Assembly (NCBI GenBank): GCA_002390705.1
Contig: DGQA01000022.1
Span: 1-7,083, forward strand
Length of the DNA: 7,083 bases
DNA from: Actinobacteria bacterium UBA4426
Lineage (GTDB): Bacteria > Actinomycetota > Actinomycetes > S36-B12
Direction: 5' to 3'
Below, one piece after another: positions 1 to 5,607 of this stretch. Each line of letters opens with the position of its first letter. Within the stretch, counting starts at the first letter, position 1. Position numbers and translations under genes: made by a program. The notes below the pieces were generated by a model, which was not told the origin of the DNA, searched no databases, and saw only the letters and a list, made by a program, of their open reading frames with translations.

Positions 1-518
1 GTGCCACCGGCATAGGTCTCGGCATCGCAGCTGCCTCGAACCCGGTCCCGCGGACGGAATGGTTGCGTGTGATTCTAGGTTTCGTCCTTCTCTTTCAGGC
101 AGGTCGAACATGGCAGACTCGAACTCCAGCCGATCACAATGCCGCCCAGCCAAAATGGATGGCAGGTCTTCAGCAGGCGTCACCTCGCTACACAGGCTTT
201 TTAGGTTTTGCGTTGGGAAGCATTAATCCAAAGAATCTGATGTTCACACTAGGTGCAGCAGCCGCAATCAGGAACAACGGACTGGCACCGGCTGAGATCT
301 GGATCGTGTCATTGGCGTATGTCTTTGTTGCGAGCCTGTGTGTAGCCATTCCCATGACAATTTACTTGCTTTTGCGGTCGAAAGCTGAGCACATCCTGGG
401 TTCATTGGGTTCATTGGGATCATGGATGGGCGTTAATTCTGCAGAGATCGCGATCATGGTACTGCTGATTTTTGGTATCAAGTTGACTCTTGGAGGTGTA
501 GCTGGCCTGATCGGCTAA
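1..518 (+). CDS. GAP-family (sulfolipid-1-addressing-like) membrane protein, 5' partial
   Basis: The reading frame is open from base 3 to the TAA at 516-518, giving 171 residues. It has no true start inside the window; the TTG at 63 lies within conserved sequence and is not the start. The family (SfLAP/GAP, PF11139-like) is a set of actinobacterial integral membrane proteins of roughly 220-240 residues, so perhaps 50-60 N-terminal residues are missing. Recognisable marks, numbered from the first visible codon, are PKWM at 50-53, a hydrophobic segment with NPKN at 75-78, the run GAAAAI just after it, and two further membrane segments ending in a glycine-rich C-terminus. The mycobacterial member is linked to surface lipid transport; the substrate here is unknown. 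It reads toward the DUF6325 operon but is separated from it by 266 bp, so it is probably a separate transcription unit. Confidence 0.85.
   Translation, partial: ATGIGLGIAAASNPVPRTEWLRVILGFVLLFQAGRTWQTRTPADHNAAQPKWMAGLQQASPRYTGFLGFALGSINPKNLMFTLGAAAAIRNNGLAPAEIWIVSLAYVFVASLCVAIPMTIYLLLRSKAEHILGSLGSLGSWMGVNSAEIAIMVLLIFGIKLTLGGVAGLIG
401..418 (+). repeat. Tandem 9-bp repeat inside the GAP-family gene
   Basis: TTCATTGGG occurs twice head to tail (401-409, 410-418) and is followed by a near-copy. It encodes the repeated tripeptide in GSLGSLGSWMG, in the loop before the last membrane segment. It is in frame, so copy-number change by slippage would lengthen or shorten the loop without breaking the gene. 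Confidence 0.8.
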
Positions 519-605
519 CAGTGATAACTATGCGAGTACGGCATGCGCAGAGCTGTTCTCATTACCTCTCTGCCCGGTGTGACGGTGGCGCTTACGATAG
601 GACAA

Positions 606-654
606 ATCCCGCGTGACACAAATCAAGCCATATTGTCGCTTGATCAAGCGGGAT
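606..654. repeat. Nested inverted repeats with a perfect 14-bp palindrome
   Basis: An outer pair ATCCCGC (606-612) and GCGGGAT (648-654) encloses an inner pair ATCAAGC (622-628) and GCTTGAT (638-644). In addition CGCTTGATCAAGCG (637-650) is a perfect palindrome by itself, so the DNA can fold in two ways or bind a dimeric regulator. No T-run follows, which argues against a simple terminator for the upstream GAP-family gene. It lies about 130 bp before the DUF6325 gene. An operator is the simplest reading, but no regulator can be assigned. Confidence 0.6.
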
Positions 655-669
655 GCGGTTGGCTAACAT
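640..669 (+). promoter_or_regulatory. Weak candidate promoter for the DUF6325 operon
   Basis: TTGATC (640-645) and TAACAT (664-669) are separated by 18 bp and each matches four of six bases of the sigma-70-type consensus. The -35 box sits inside the palindrome 637-650, which would suit repression. Other TANNNT hexamers occur nearby (697-702, 741-746) without a good -35, so the real start site may differ. Confidence 0.25.
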
Positions 670-686
670 TGAGCCTTGTTGCAAAT

Positions 687-717
687 GTTAATTTATTAAC
701 TTTGAGGTCGCAGACCT
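687..717. repeat. Two adjacent short inverted repeats
   Basis: GTTAAT-TT-ATTAAC (687-700) has 6-bp arms. It is followed after four bases by AGGTC-GCA-GACCT (705-717) with 5-bp arms. Both are of operator size and lie in the untranslated region before the DUF6325 gene. Their function is unknown; arms of this size can also occur by chance. Confidence 0.35.
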
Positions 718-773
718 GAAAGTGACGGCGACACGCAATTTATCGTGTTACGACGGTTTTCGTTGATGATGAA

Positions 774-781
774 AGAAGAGG
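774..781 (+). promoter_or_regulatory. Ribosome binding site of the DUF6325 gene
   Basis: AGAAGAGG ends three bases before ATG 785. The spacing is short but the purine run is clear, and no other start in this frame gives the conserved N-terminus, so it supports the start chosen. Confidence 0.6.
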
Positions 782-784
782 ATT

Positions 785-1168
785 ATGTCAAACGGTCCGA
801 TTGAGGTACTTGTTCTCGGTTTCCCGGGAAATCAATTTTCAGGCGAGATTCTTCCGGAATTAGCGCGGCTGGTTACCGGGCGTCAAATCGCGATCCTAGA
901 CTTAAAATTTGTAGCAAAGGCGCTGGACGGCCAAATTGTCACATTAGAGGCGGTTGACGCTGACAATGAGGAATGGGCGGAGCTAATTGTGAGTGATAGC
1001 AGCGATTACGTAGAAGACGAAGACTTCCAAGACGTAGCTGACATGCTTGAACCTGGCAATTCGGCGGCCATCTTGGTCTTTGAACACCTGTGGGCCAAAT
1101 CCCTCACGTCGGCACTGACGGGAGCAGGGGGCGTGTTGCTATTCAATGCCCGAATCCCCGCAGAATAG
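785..1168 (+). CDS. DUF6325-family protein
   Basis: This 127-residue soluble acidic protein carries the signature of the DUF6325 (formerly DUF1269-like) family of actinobacteria. The N-terminal strand leads into GFPGNQFSGEI at 12-22; RQIAILDLKFVAK follows at about 33-45; there is an acidic middle section; then LEPGNSAAILVFEHLWA at 88-104 and a closing GAGGVLLFNARIP. No signal peptide or membrane segment is visible. The biochemical function of the family is unknown. Family members I recall usually continue past the RIPAE-like motif with a short C-terminal helix; here a TAG ends the protein immediately, so it appears about ten residues short. Genes of this family commonly sit next to a small SHOCT-domain gene. 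Here that partner is present but separated by a permease gene that starts 30 bp downstream in the same reading frame. Confidence 0.85.
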   Translation: MSNGPIEVLVLGFPGNQFSGEILPELARLVTGRQIAILDLKFVAKALDGQIVTLEAVDADNEEWAELIVSDSSDYVEDEDFQDVADMLEPGNSAAILVFEHLWAKSLTSALTGAGGVLLFNARIPAE

Positions 1169-1198
1169 AGACTTAGGCTTAGAGAAAGTTGTGGAGTC

Positions 1199-2860
1199 GT
1201 GCTGCTCGCAAGTGCGCTGATCATTGGGTGTCTGATAGCACTAGCCAGTGGAAAATTCCCTCCGGTGCTTGTTTTTGCTACCACGCTCTCGGCGGCGGGG
1301 CTTTTGGGCATTGCGCCAAGTAGTGAACTGCTGAGCGGTCTTTCGAGTCCGGCTGTGGTCACTGTGGCCGCGATGTTGATTATCGCCGCTGGGGTGGTTC
1401 ATACAGGCATAGTCTCGCGCGCTGGGCGCAGGATCCTAGGGGGTGCTTCAACTTTGCGAAGTGCGCTGACTCGGCTCCTGTACCCGATTGGATTTGCGTC
1501 CTCCTTCATGAATAATACGCCCATTATTGCGATGACTATTCCTGCCGCACAAGAATTTGAGCAAACCAGCGGAATCGCAGCTCGCCGCCTCCTGATGCCT
1601 GTTGCCTTCGCCGCGGCGATGGGTGGCGCAACAACACTGGTTGGAACAAGTTCCAATTTGCTTATTGCTTCTTTAGCTGGTGCCGAAGGCATCGAGCTTG
1701 GTTTCTTTGCCTTCACTCCAGTAGCTTTACCCACCTTTTTTGTCGGAGTGGGACTTTTGATCCTTATTGTTCGCAAAGTTCTCCGCAGAGAGGAAATGAC
1801 TTCAGACAACACCAGACGTTGGAGGGTCGAACTCCACGTAGGTGCTGGAGCACTCCTTCAGGGAAATACCTTGGCGGAAAGTGGGCTACTTTCAGCCCGC
1901 GACTACGAAGCCACTTCGGTTGTGAGAGGAACAGAGACAGTCGCACAGACGAATCCCCTCGATGCTGGTGATGTGATCACGTATGAAGCTAATGCAAATG
2001 GAGTCTGTCAGCTGTGGGCTAACCCTCGATTTGGGCAGAAGAATCAGCGGCTTTACCAGGTAATTTTGGGTACTGGGGCCTCTGGAAATCTTGGCCAACT
2101 AGGCCACCACGACAACTTAAATATTCTTGCGGCACTTGACTCGATGGGTGAGCTCAGTGCTGCGACGGCTCGTCCGGGCGAGGTTTTATACGTCACCAGC
2201 TCATCGGTCCAAGCGTTAGAAAGTGTAGAAGACATCGCTATGGTCACAGACGTAGGTGATCGAGCTCCGCAGGTCGCCAAGACAAGATTGGCTCTCGGAA
2301 TCTTGGCTGCCGTTATTGCGACATTGGCGTGGGGGAAGTTTCCGACCGAATGGGTTGCCGCGACTGGCGCATTAGCGATAATCTTGTGCAGGATAATCTC
2401 GGCCCGCGCCGCATTCCGGGCTCTGAATTGGAATCTCTTGGGAGTCTTGGCTGGATCAGTGGGATTGGGGTCCATCGTTGTGAGCAGTGGCATTGCGGAG
2501 GCCATCGCAGATTGGGTTGTGGCCACTACCGGGTCATCTTCCGTGGCGCTTGTCCTCATCGTCGGCGTAGTCTCACTCCTGCTGGCTGTGTTCGTGACAA
2601 CAGCTGCTGCAGTGAGCATTGTGGTACCAATCATCGTGTATGTAAGCAACAGCCTCGCTGTATCACCAGGGCCGCTGCTTGCATTGCTTGCTGTCAGTGC
2701 ATGTTTGTCATTTGTCAATCCCTACTCCAATCAAAGCTTTATGATGGTTATGGGAGCAGGGAATTACGATTTTCGCGACTACGTGCGCCTCGGTGCTCCG
2801 GTCGCTGGATTAACCTTGATCACGGCCAGCCTTGCATGTCTTTTCTGGTTAGCATACTAA
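1199..2860 (+). CDS. SLC13/DASS-type permease with central RCK_C-like region
   Basis: This 553-residue integral membrane protein belongs to the ion transporter superfamily (CitMHS/SLC13-like, PF03600). The N-terminal half has about five or six membrane segments (residues 2-192), with NNTP at 105-108 in a re-entrant loop and GTSSN at 149-153, the first SNT-type motif. Residues about 200-355 are soluble and resemble two TrkA_C (RCK_C) units, with PLDAGDVITY at 253-262 and a later PGEVLYV at 326-332. The C-terminal half (361-553) holds further helices, TTAAAVSIVVP at 467-477 and NPYSNQS at 507-513. In relatives these last two positions read like TNNA and TPxGxQTN, so the second ion/substrate site is divergent. 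Family substrates include dicarboxylates, sulfate and other anions; the substrate here cannot be assigned. The GTG start is the only candidate after the preceding stop, with GAGAAAG at 1182-1188 as a modest ribosome binding site. It is co-oriented with and closely spaced to both neighbours. Confidence 0.85.
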   Translation: MLLASALIIGCLIALASGKFPPVLVFATTLSAAGLLGIAPSSELLSGLSSPAVVTVAAMLIIAAGVVHTGIVSRAGRRILGGASTLRSALTRLLYPIGFASSFMNNTPIIAMTIPAAQEFEQTSGIAARRLLMPVAFAAAMGGATTLVGTSSNLLIASLAGAEGIELGFFAFTPVALPTFFVGVGLLILIVRKVLRREEMTSDNTRRWRVELHVGAGALLQGNTLAESGLLSARDYEATSVVRGTETVAQTNPLDAGDVITYEANANGVCQLWANPRFGQKNQRLYQVILGTGASGNLGQLGHHDNLNILAALDSMGELSAATARPGEVLYVTSSSVQALESVEDIAMVTDVGDRAPQVAKTRLALGILAAVIATLAWGKFPTEWVAATGALAIILCRIISARAAFRALNWNLLGVLAGSVGLGSIVVSSGIAEAIADWVVATTGSSSVALVLIVGVVSLLLAVFVTTAAAVSIVVPIIVYVSNSLAVSPGPLLALLAVSACLSFVNPYSNQSFMMVMGAGNYDFRDYVRLGAPVAGLTLITASLACLFWLAY

Positions 2861-2882
2861 AAAACAACGAAGGGAAATCAAT

Positions 2883-3104
2883 ATGGGAATCATGAGAAAA
2901 GCCGCAACAGCAGCTGCTGTAAGTGGCGCAGCAACTCGCGCGCACAACCGTAACTCCAAACCAACTGCACCCGCACCAACTGCACCCGCACCCGCACCCG
3001 CAGCTTCCGGCCCAACGCTGGAAGACCTAGCAGCGATGCACGCTTCTGGTGTGCTCACTGACGAAGAATTCACCGCAGCGAAAAAGAAGGCTTTGGGTCT
3101 CTAG
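2883..3104 (+). CDS. Small SHOCT-domain protein with Pro/Ala-rich linker
   Basis: This is a 73-residue protein. Its N-terminus (MRKAATAAAVSGAATRAHNR, from residue 4) matches the alanine-rich helix with a trailing Asn/Arg found in the small proteins that accompany DUF6325. Residues 27-41 form a low-complexity Pro/Ala/Thr linker. Residues 45-72 are a SHOCT domain, with LEDLAAMHASGVLTDEEF and a lysine-rich end. SHOCT is a short C-terminal oligomerisation-type domain often attached to membrane or envelope proteins. A very good ribosome binding site (GAAGGGA, 2869-2875) lies seven bases before the ATG. The gene starts 22 bp after the permease stop, so the three genes are very likely one transcript. 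The exact role is unknown. Confidence 0.88.
   Translation: MGIMRKAATAAAVSGAATRAHNRNSKPTAPAPTAPAPAPAASGPTLEDLAAMHASGVLTDEEFTAAKKKALGL
2961..3002 (+). repeat. In-frame tandem repeat in the SHOCT gene
   Basis: CCAACTGCACCCGCA occurs twice in tandem (2961-2975, 2976-2990), followed by two CCCGCA units (2991-3002). It encodes the PTAPA/PAPA linker. All units are multiples of three, so replication slippage would change linker length without a frameshift. Confidence 0.85.
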
Positions 3105-3753
3105 TTTAAATTCCCCGATAGGCTCACTTTCCTCGCACTGACAAGTTGGAGTTAATGCTTATACGCTGCGAAGCGTGTACGGCTGCATCAGGAAGTACAG
3201 TCGCTGTCCCGGTAGTTTGCCACCAGCTCGGTTGGCGCTACCGGGACGCAATCCACTCTTGCCTTCACCAAAATGACGGTCCAAGCTCAGTCACGGTGAT
3301 TAATATGTGCAAAAAGAGAAAAGTTTTCCGTCCAGACCAAAGTTTAAGATACGCAGGCAATTTTGGCGCTTAAGTCATGCACGCCCTAGTTCTTGGCGTC
3401 TGCTGAGTCGTCTTCAACGTCTCAGTTAGCGTGTCTCAGCTTATTTTGATAAAGACTCGAGGTAGCTTGTCCACGGTTCTCACGCCCGCTGCCTGAGGAG
3501 TGGGTGGTTCTGAGGCTGCTCACACTTATGTGTGTGTAGGGTATTGGAGCACCTTCTGACATCGCCTCCTTGTTATCTAGTGTGTTAGCTTCGATCTTTA
3601 TGGGGTGTGCGATGGCTCCGATGGCTTTGCTTAAGAGAGTGTGAGTAGAGTTCGGCGCAATCTCGAACCAAGACAGATCTGGCACGCGTCCTGCGGGGCG
3701 GGGCTCGGACATTACCTGTAATAGGCAAGATCCAGCACCGCTCAACCCCCACT
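3105..3753. other. About 650 bp without a convincing gene
   Basis: This stretch lies between the convergent SHOCT gene (+) and the TetR-type gene (-). Every reading frame is short or has no family resemblance. The longest minus-strand frame (GTG at 3757 to TGA at 3422) overlaps the tetR stop by three bases but has an unbalanced, Ser/Thr/His-rich composition and no recognisable motif. A plus-strand open segment at 3540-3644 would read as a hydrophobic peptide but lacks a start codon. The region holds a strong stem-loop (3206-3247) and a small CACAC-TTAT-GTGTG inverted repeat (3521-3534). No tRNA or rRNA was seen. It could be decayed sequence or hold an untranslated RNA. Confidence 0.5.
3206..3247 (+). 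terminator. Strong stem-loop, possible terminator of the DUF6325-permease-SHOCT operon
   Basis: GTCCCGGTAG (3206-3215) and CTACCGGGAC (3238-3247) are perfect 10-bp arms. Inside them a second stem can form (GCC/GGC and ACC/GGT with one bulged T) closing on a five-base loop, AGCTC. The structure starts 101 bases after the SHOCT stop. There is no T-run on either strand, so a canonical Rho-independent terminator is not shown; it could be a U-less terminator, an RNA processing or stability element, or a protein-binding site. Confidence 0.45.
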
Positions 3754-4317
3754 TCACAGACGGACTTCTGAGTCCTGTGCAATATGCAAGGCGCTACACC
3801 ACATCTTGTACATGATGCCAGTCGTCGTCTCGAACATTGCTTCACTGACGAGTGGCCGCCCTGGCGCAAAGTCGTAATACATGATCCGCTCCCCTGCGGC
3901 ATTCAAAGCATGCGCCACGGTCATGGGCGATTCTACCCACGGAAACGACTCTGCGAGCCTCTTCCCGACCAAAGCGTCCCACGCCTCCATCATGCCCCTA
4001 TATTTCTTCGAGGTCGGTTGGCCAAGCTCAGCATCGGCAGCGGCGCGCATAAAGGGACCATGCTTCAGAAACGCCGAGTAGACGCCCTCCAAGTGCGGCT
4101 TAACCCGAAGACTCGTACCTTCCAACCACGGCTGGCCAGCCATCACCATTTCGGTAACGACTGCGTCGAAAAGCCTGCCCACTGCGTCGTCGATGTTGTC
4201 GAACTCACGGTAAAACGTGGATCGCGAAATTCCTGCGGCGCGGCAGATGCGCCCAACCGTGAGGTTCTCTACTCGCACCTCCAGTAAAAGATCCTCCAAG
4301 ACCTCTAATGATGTCAC
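3754..4317 (-). CDS. TetR/AcrR-family transcriptional regulator
   Basis: This 187-residue protein reads right to left. Residues 19-50 form the helix-turn-helix, with LTVGRICRAAGISRSTFYRE at 19-38, a textbook TetR recognition helix (SRSTFYREF). The remaining all-helical part (52-187) is the ligand/dimer domain; its ligand is not predictable. The N-terminus is slightly short for the family, since only about 18 residues precede the HTH, but the frame has no other ATG, GTG or TTG before an upstream stop at 4356-4354. The GTG start has no ribosome binding site and lies six bases behind TACACT, suggesting a leaderless mRNA. It is divergent from the leader-ORF unit and the nucleoside hydrolase, which are possible targets by position only. 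Confidence 0.88.
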   Translation of the reverse strand: MTSLEVLEDLLLEVRVENLTVGRICRAAGISRSTFYREFDNIDDAVGRLFDAVVTEMVMAGQPWLEGTSLRVKPHLEGVYSAFLKHGPFMRAAADAELGQPTSKKYRGMMEAWDALVGKRLAESFPWVESPMTVAHALNAAGERIMYYDFAPGRPLVSEAMFETTTGIMYKMWCSALHIAQDSEVRL

Positions 4318-4329
4318 CGCTGAAGTGTA
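4318..4329 (-). promoter_or_regulatory. -10 hexamer of tetR, leaderless geometry
   Basis: On the minus strand TACACT (4329-4324) is followed by six bases (TCAGCG) and then the GTG start at 4317. Transcription would begin at or next to the start codon. No convincing -35 box was seen 16-18 bp upstream, which is common for actinobacterial promoters. Confidence 0.5.
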
Positions 4330-4330
4330 G

Positions 4331-4378
4331 GATAGGAATCCAACAAATAAGGTTCACTTCGAAAAATATACACCTATC
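4331..4378. repeat. Inverted hexamers flanking the divergent promoters
   Basis: GATAGG (4331-4336) and CCTATC (4373-4378) are inverted copies whose starts are 42 bp apart, about four helical turns. The left one abuts the tetR -10 box and the right one overlaps the candidate -10 of the divergent leader unit. They could be half-sites for a regulator such as the adjacent TetR protein, but six-base arms are easily found by chance. Confidence 0.25.
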
Positions 4379-4380
4379 GT
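4353..4380 (+). promoter_or_regulatory. Candidate promoter of the leader-ORF unit
   Basis: TTCACT (4353-4358) and TATCGT (4375-4380) are spaced by 16 bp. The start would fall near 4387, leaving about 27 bases before the leader ATG. The surrounding stretch 4338-4372 is AT-rich. An alternative -10, TATACA (4367-4372), has no suitable -35. Confidence 0.35.
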
Positions 4381-4413
4381 TCAAGGTTTAGCCCTTGCCG
4401 AAAGGATGTTGTT

Positions 4414-4470
4414 ATGTCGAGTCATCGGATGCTTTCGCGGTTGAGGCTGATTGCTCACCCCAAGAAGTAA
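4414..4470 (+). CDS. Putative 18-residue leader peptide
   Basis: ATG 4414 to TAA 4470 encodes MSSHRMLSRLRLIAHPKK. AAAGGA (4401-4406) lies seven bases upstream as a good ribosome binding site, and a promoter-like pair precedes it. The peptide is basic (Arg, Lys, His) with four Leu/Ile. The last five codons and the stop lie inside the 5' arm of a stem-loop that ends in T4, which is the layout of a translated attenuator. There is no run of a single amino acid, so the stalling signal cannot be named; three Arg codons (CGG, CGG, AGG) and two His codons are the most notable. It is too short for homology. The case rests on the combination of SD, ORF and terminator. Confidence 0.45.
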   Translation: MSSHRMLSRLRLIAHPKK

Positions 4471-4497
4471 GGGAAAGCACAAGTTACTTGGGGTTTT
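4458..4497 (+). terminator. Rho-independent terminator/attenuator overlapping the leader stop
   Basis: CCCCAAG (4458-4464) pairs with CTTGGGG (4487-4493). The stem can extend by GTAA (4467-4470) with TTAC (4484-4487) if GAA is bulged instead. TTTT (4494-4497) follows directly on the + strand only. A ribosome at the leader stop would cover the 5' arm. A second CCCCAAG at 4545-4551 could capture the same CTTGGGG, giving an alternative pairing. Confidence 0.55.
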
Positions 4498-4638
4498 GAT
4501 GTATTTCCCTCCGCCCTGCACCATAATCTGACTCAGAGGAGGCTCCCCAAGACAGGTGCTAGGTGCTAACACAGGATTCGTCGTCCTTCAGACGTGAGTT
4601 CTTTCTAAGCCCTTCCGAGCGCGGAGGTGCACATCGTC
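4498..4638 (+). other. Spacer with alternative pairing arm and AGGTGCT tandem repeat
   Basis: Between the attenuator-like hairpin and the nucleoside hydrolase promoter lies sequence with no gene. It holds the second CCCCAAG (4545-4551), two head-to-tail AGGTGCT units (4554-4567) and a small CGTC-CTTCA-GACG hairpin (4582-4594). A GGAGGTG at 4623-4629 looks like a ribosome binding site but is 21 bases from ATG 4651 and has no start codon at usable distance. Confidence 0.4.
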
Positions 4639-4650
4639 TAGATTCAGGCC
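4639..4650 (+). promoter_or_regulatory. -10 hexamer of the nucleoside hydrolase gene, leaderless geometry
   Basis: TAGATT (4639-4644) plus six bases leads directly to ATG 4651. The TAG of the hexamer is also the in-frame upstream stop, so the protein cannot start earlier. No -35 consensus was found at the usual distance. Confidence 0.5.
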
Positions 4651-5589
4651 ATGACTAAGCGCAAGTTTTTTATCGATACGGATACCGCCACCGACGACGC
4701 TGTCGCGCTGGTGATGGCGTTGCGGAACTCAGATATTGACGTGTTAGGTATTTCTACTGTTGCGGGCAATTGCACAATCGAGCAGGCCACCCAAAATGCT
4801 CTCTATACGCAGAACTTGGTGGGTTCGACTGTGCCGGTGCATGTGGGCGCCGCTGGTCCACTGATGCGGGACCTACAAAGTGCGCACCACGTGCATGGTC
4901 AAGACGGGATGGGCGATATTGGACTTGAGTTGCACAGCCGTGAGCCGGCCTCGTATCGAGGCGTTCAGGCGCTGATCGATGCGATTATGGACAACCCAGG
5001 CGAGATCGAGCTTGTCACACTTGGCCCGCTCACTAATCTTGCTCTGGCACTGCGCCTTGAGCCCGGAATCATCGACTCGGTCAAGCGCGTGGTGTCCATG
5101 GGTGGCACAGCCATCCTTCCGGGCAACGTCACTGCGTTGGCAGAATTCAACTTCTGGGCTGATCCTGAGTCCGCATACATAGTCGCCAACTCGGGCCTGC
5201 AATGGGAAATGGCCGGCTGGGATATCTCCACCGCGCATGCCGTTATTCACGACGAACTTGCAGCCGAGCTTCGGAGCGTAGGAATGCTAGGCGCCTTCGC
5301 CATGGATATTCAGGCCGTGCTGCGCGAGTTCTGTCGAAACGAAACCATGCTCGACGGGTTCGATCTACCTGACCCGTTAGCCATGGCAATTGCCATTGAA
5401 CCCACCATCGTTACCCGGGAGGCACACCACTTTGTTGACATCATCTCGGGGGACGGTCCTGCTCGGGGCCAAACGATCGTCGATGAACGCGGTAATAGTG
5501 GTCGTGAACCCAACTGCCGTGTGATCTACGAGGTCGATCGTGAACGGTTCCTAGAACTACTACACGCCTCACTGACAGACTCCCCGTAG
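4651..5589 (+). CDS. Nucleoside hydrolase-family protein (IUNH fold) lacking the usual active-site His
   Basis: This 312-residue cytoplasmic protein belongs to the inosine-uridine nucleoside hydrolase family (PF01156), which cleaves the N-glycosidic bond of ribonucleosides to base and ribose. The calcium/ribose aspartate cluster is present as D9, D11, D15, D16, although the usual DPG reads DTAT. HVHGQDGMG follows at 80-88, LVTLGPLTN at 121-129, MGGT at 150-153, GNV with N159, AEFN with E165 and N167, and D241 in PDPLA. These positions match those of the Crithidia enzyme with an offset of one. The residue before D241 is proline where inosine-uridine enzymes have the proton-donating histidine, so substrate and rate may differ. 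No signal peptide is visible. Translation start is fixed by the upstream in-frame TAG and has no SD; see the -10 hexamer. The next gene starts 30 bp downstream in the same frame. Confidence 0.9.
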   Translation: MTKRKFFIDTDTATDDAVALVMALRNSDIDVLGISTVAGNCTIEQATQNALYTQNLVGSTVPVHVGAAGPLMRDLQSAHHVHGQDGMGDIGLELHSREPASYRGVQALIDAIMDNPGEIELVTLGPLTNLALALRLEPGIIDSVKRVVSMGGTAILPGNVTALAEFNFWADPESAYIVANSGLQWEMAGWDISTAHAVIHDELAAELRSVGMLGAFAMDIQAVLREFCRNETMLDGFDLPDPLAMAIAIEPTIVTREAHHFVDIISGDGPARGQTIVDERGNSGREPNCRVIYEVDRERFLELLHASLTDSP

Positions 5590-5607
5590 GCGAATCGGCA
5601 AATCGCG

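Noticed and set aside
63..65. TTG as the start of the GAP-family gene
   Set aside because: The same frame is open and family-like back to base 3, so the TTG is an internal leucine codon and the gene begins outside the window.
2053..2718. 221-codon minus-strand frame inside the permease gene
   Set aside because: It is the antisense shadow of a clearly conserved membrane protein. Its Ala/Thr-rich composition reflects the complementary strand.
3386..3424. Minus-strand reading DVEDDSADAKN followed by a stop, resembling a protein C-terminus
   Set aside because: Only eleven residues follow an upstream stop in the same frame; too short to assign, and coincidence cannot be excluded.
3650..3720. Possible tRNA T-arm (GGTTCGAGA on the minus strand)
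   Set aside because: The flanking bases do not form a five-pair T stem, and no acceptor, D or anticodon arm can be built.
3422..3757. 111-codon minus-strand frame starting at GTG, overlapping the tetR stop by GTGA-type coupling
   Set aside because: The overlap looks operon-like, but the product is Ser/Thr/His-rich, has no recognisable motif, irregular codon use and no SD. It could still be a decayed or novel gene, so the region is reported as gene-free with moderate confidence only.
3784..4287. 167-codon plus-strand frame across the tetR gene
   Set aside because: It overlaps almost the whole TetR gene, whose HTH is unmistakable; the antisense product has no family features.
4381..4572. 63-codon minus-strand frame over the leader region
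   Set aside because: No SD, composition typical of random frames, and it lies antisense to the better supported leader-ORF and terminator.
4623..4629. GGAGGTG as ribosome binding site for the nucleoside hydrolase
   Set aside because: It is 21 bases from ATG 4651, and an in-frame TAG at 4639 rules out an earlier start.
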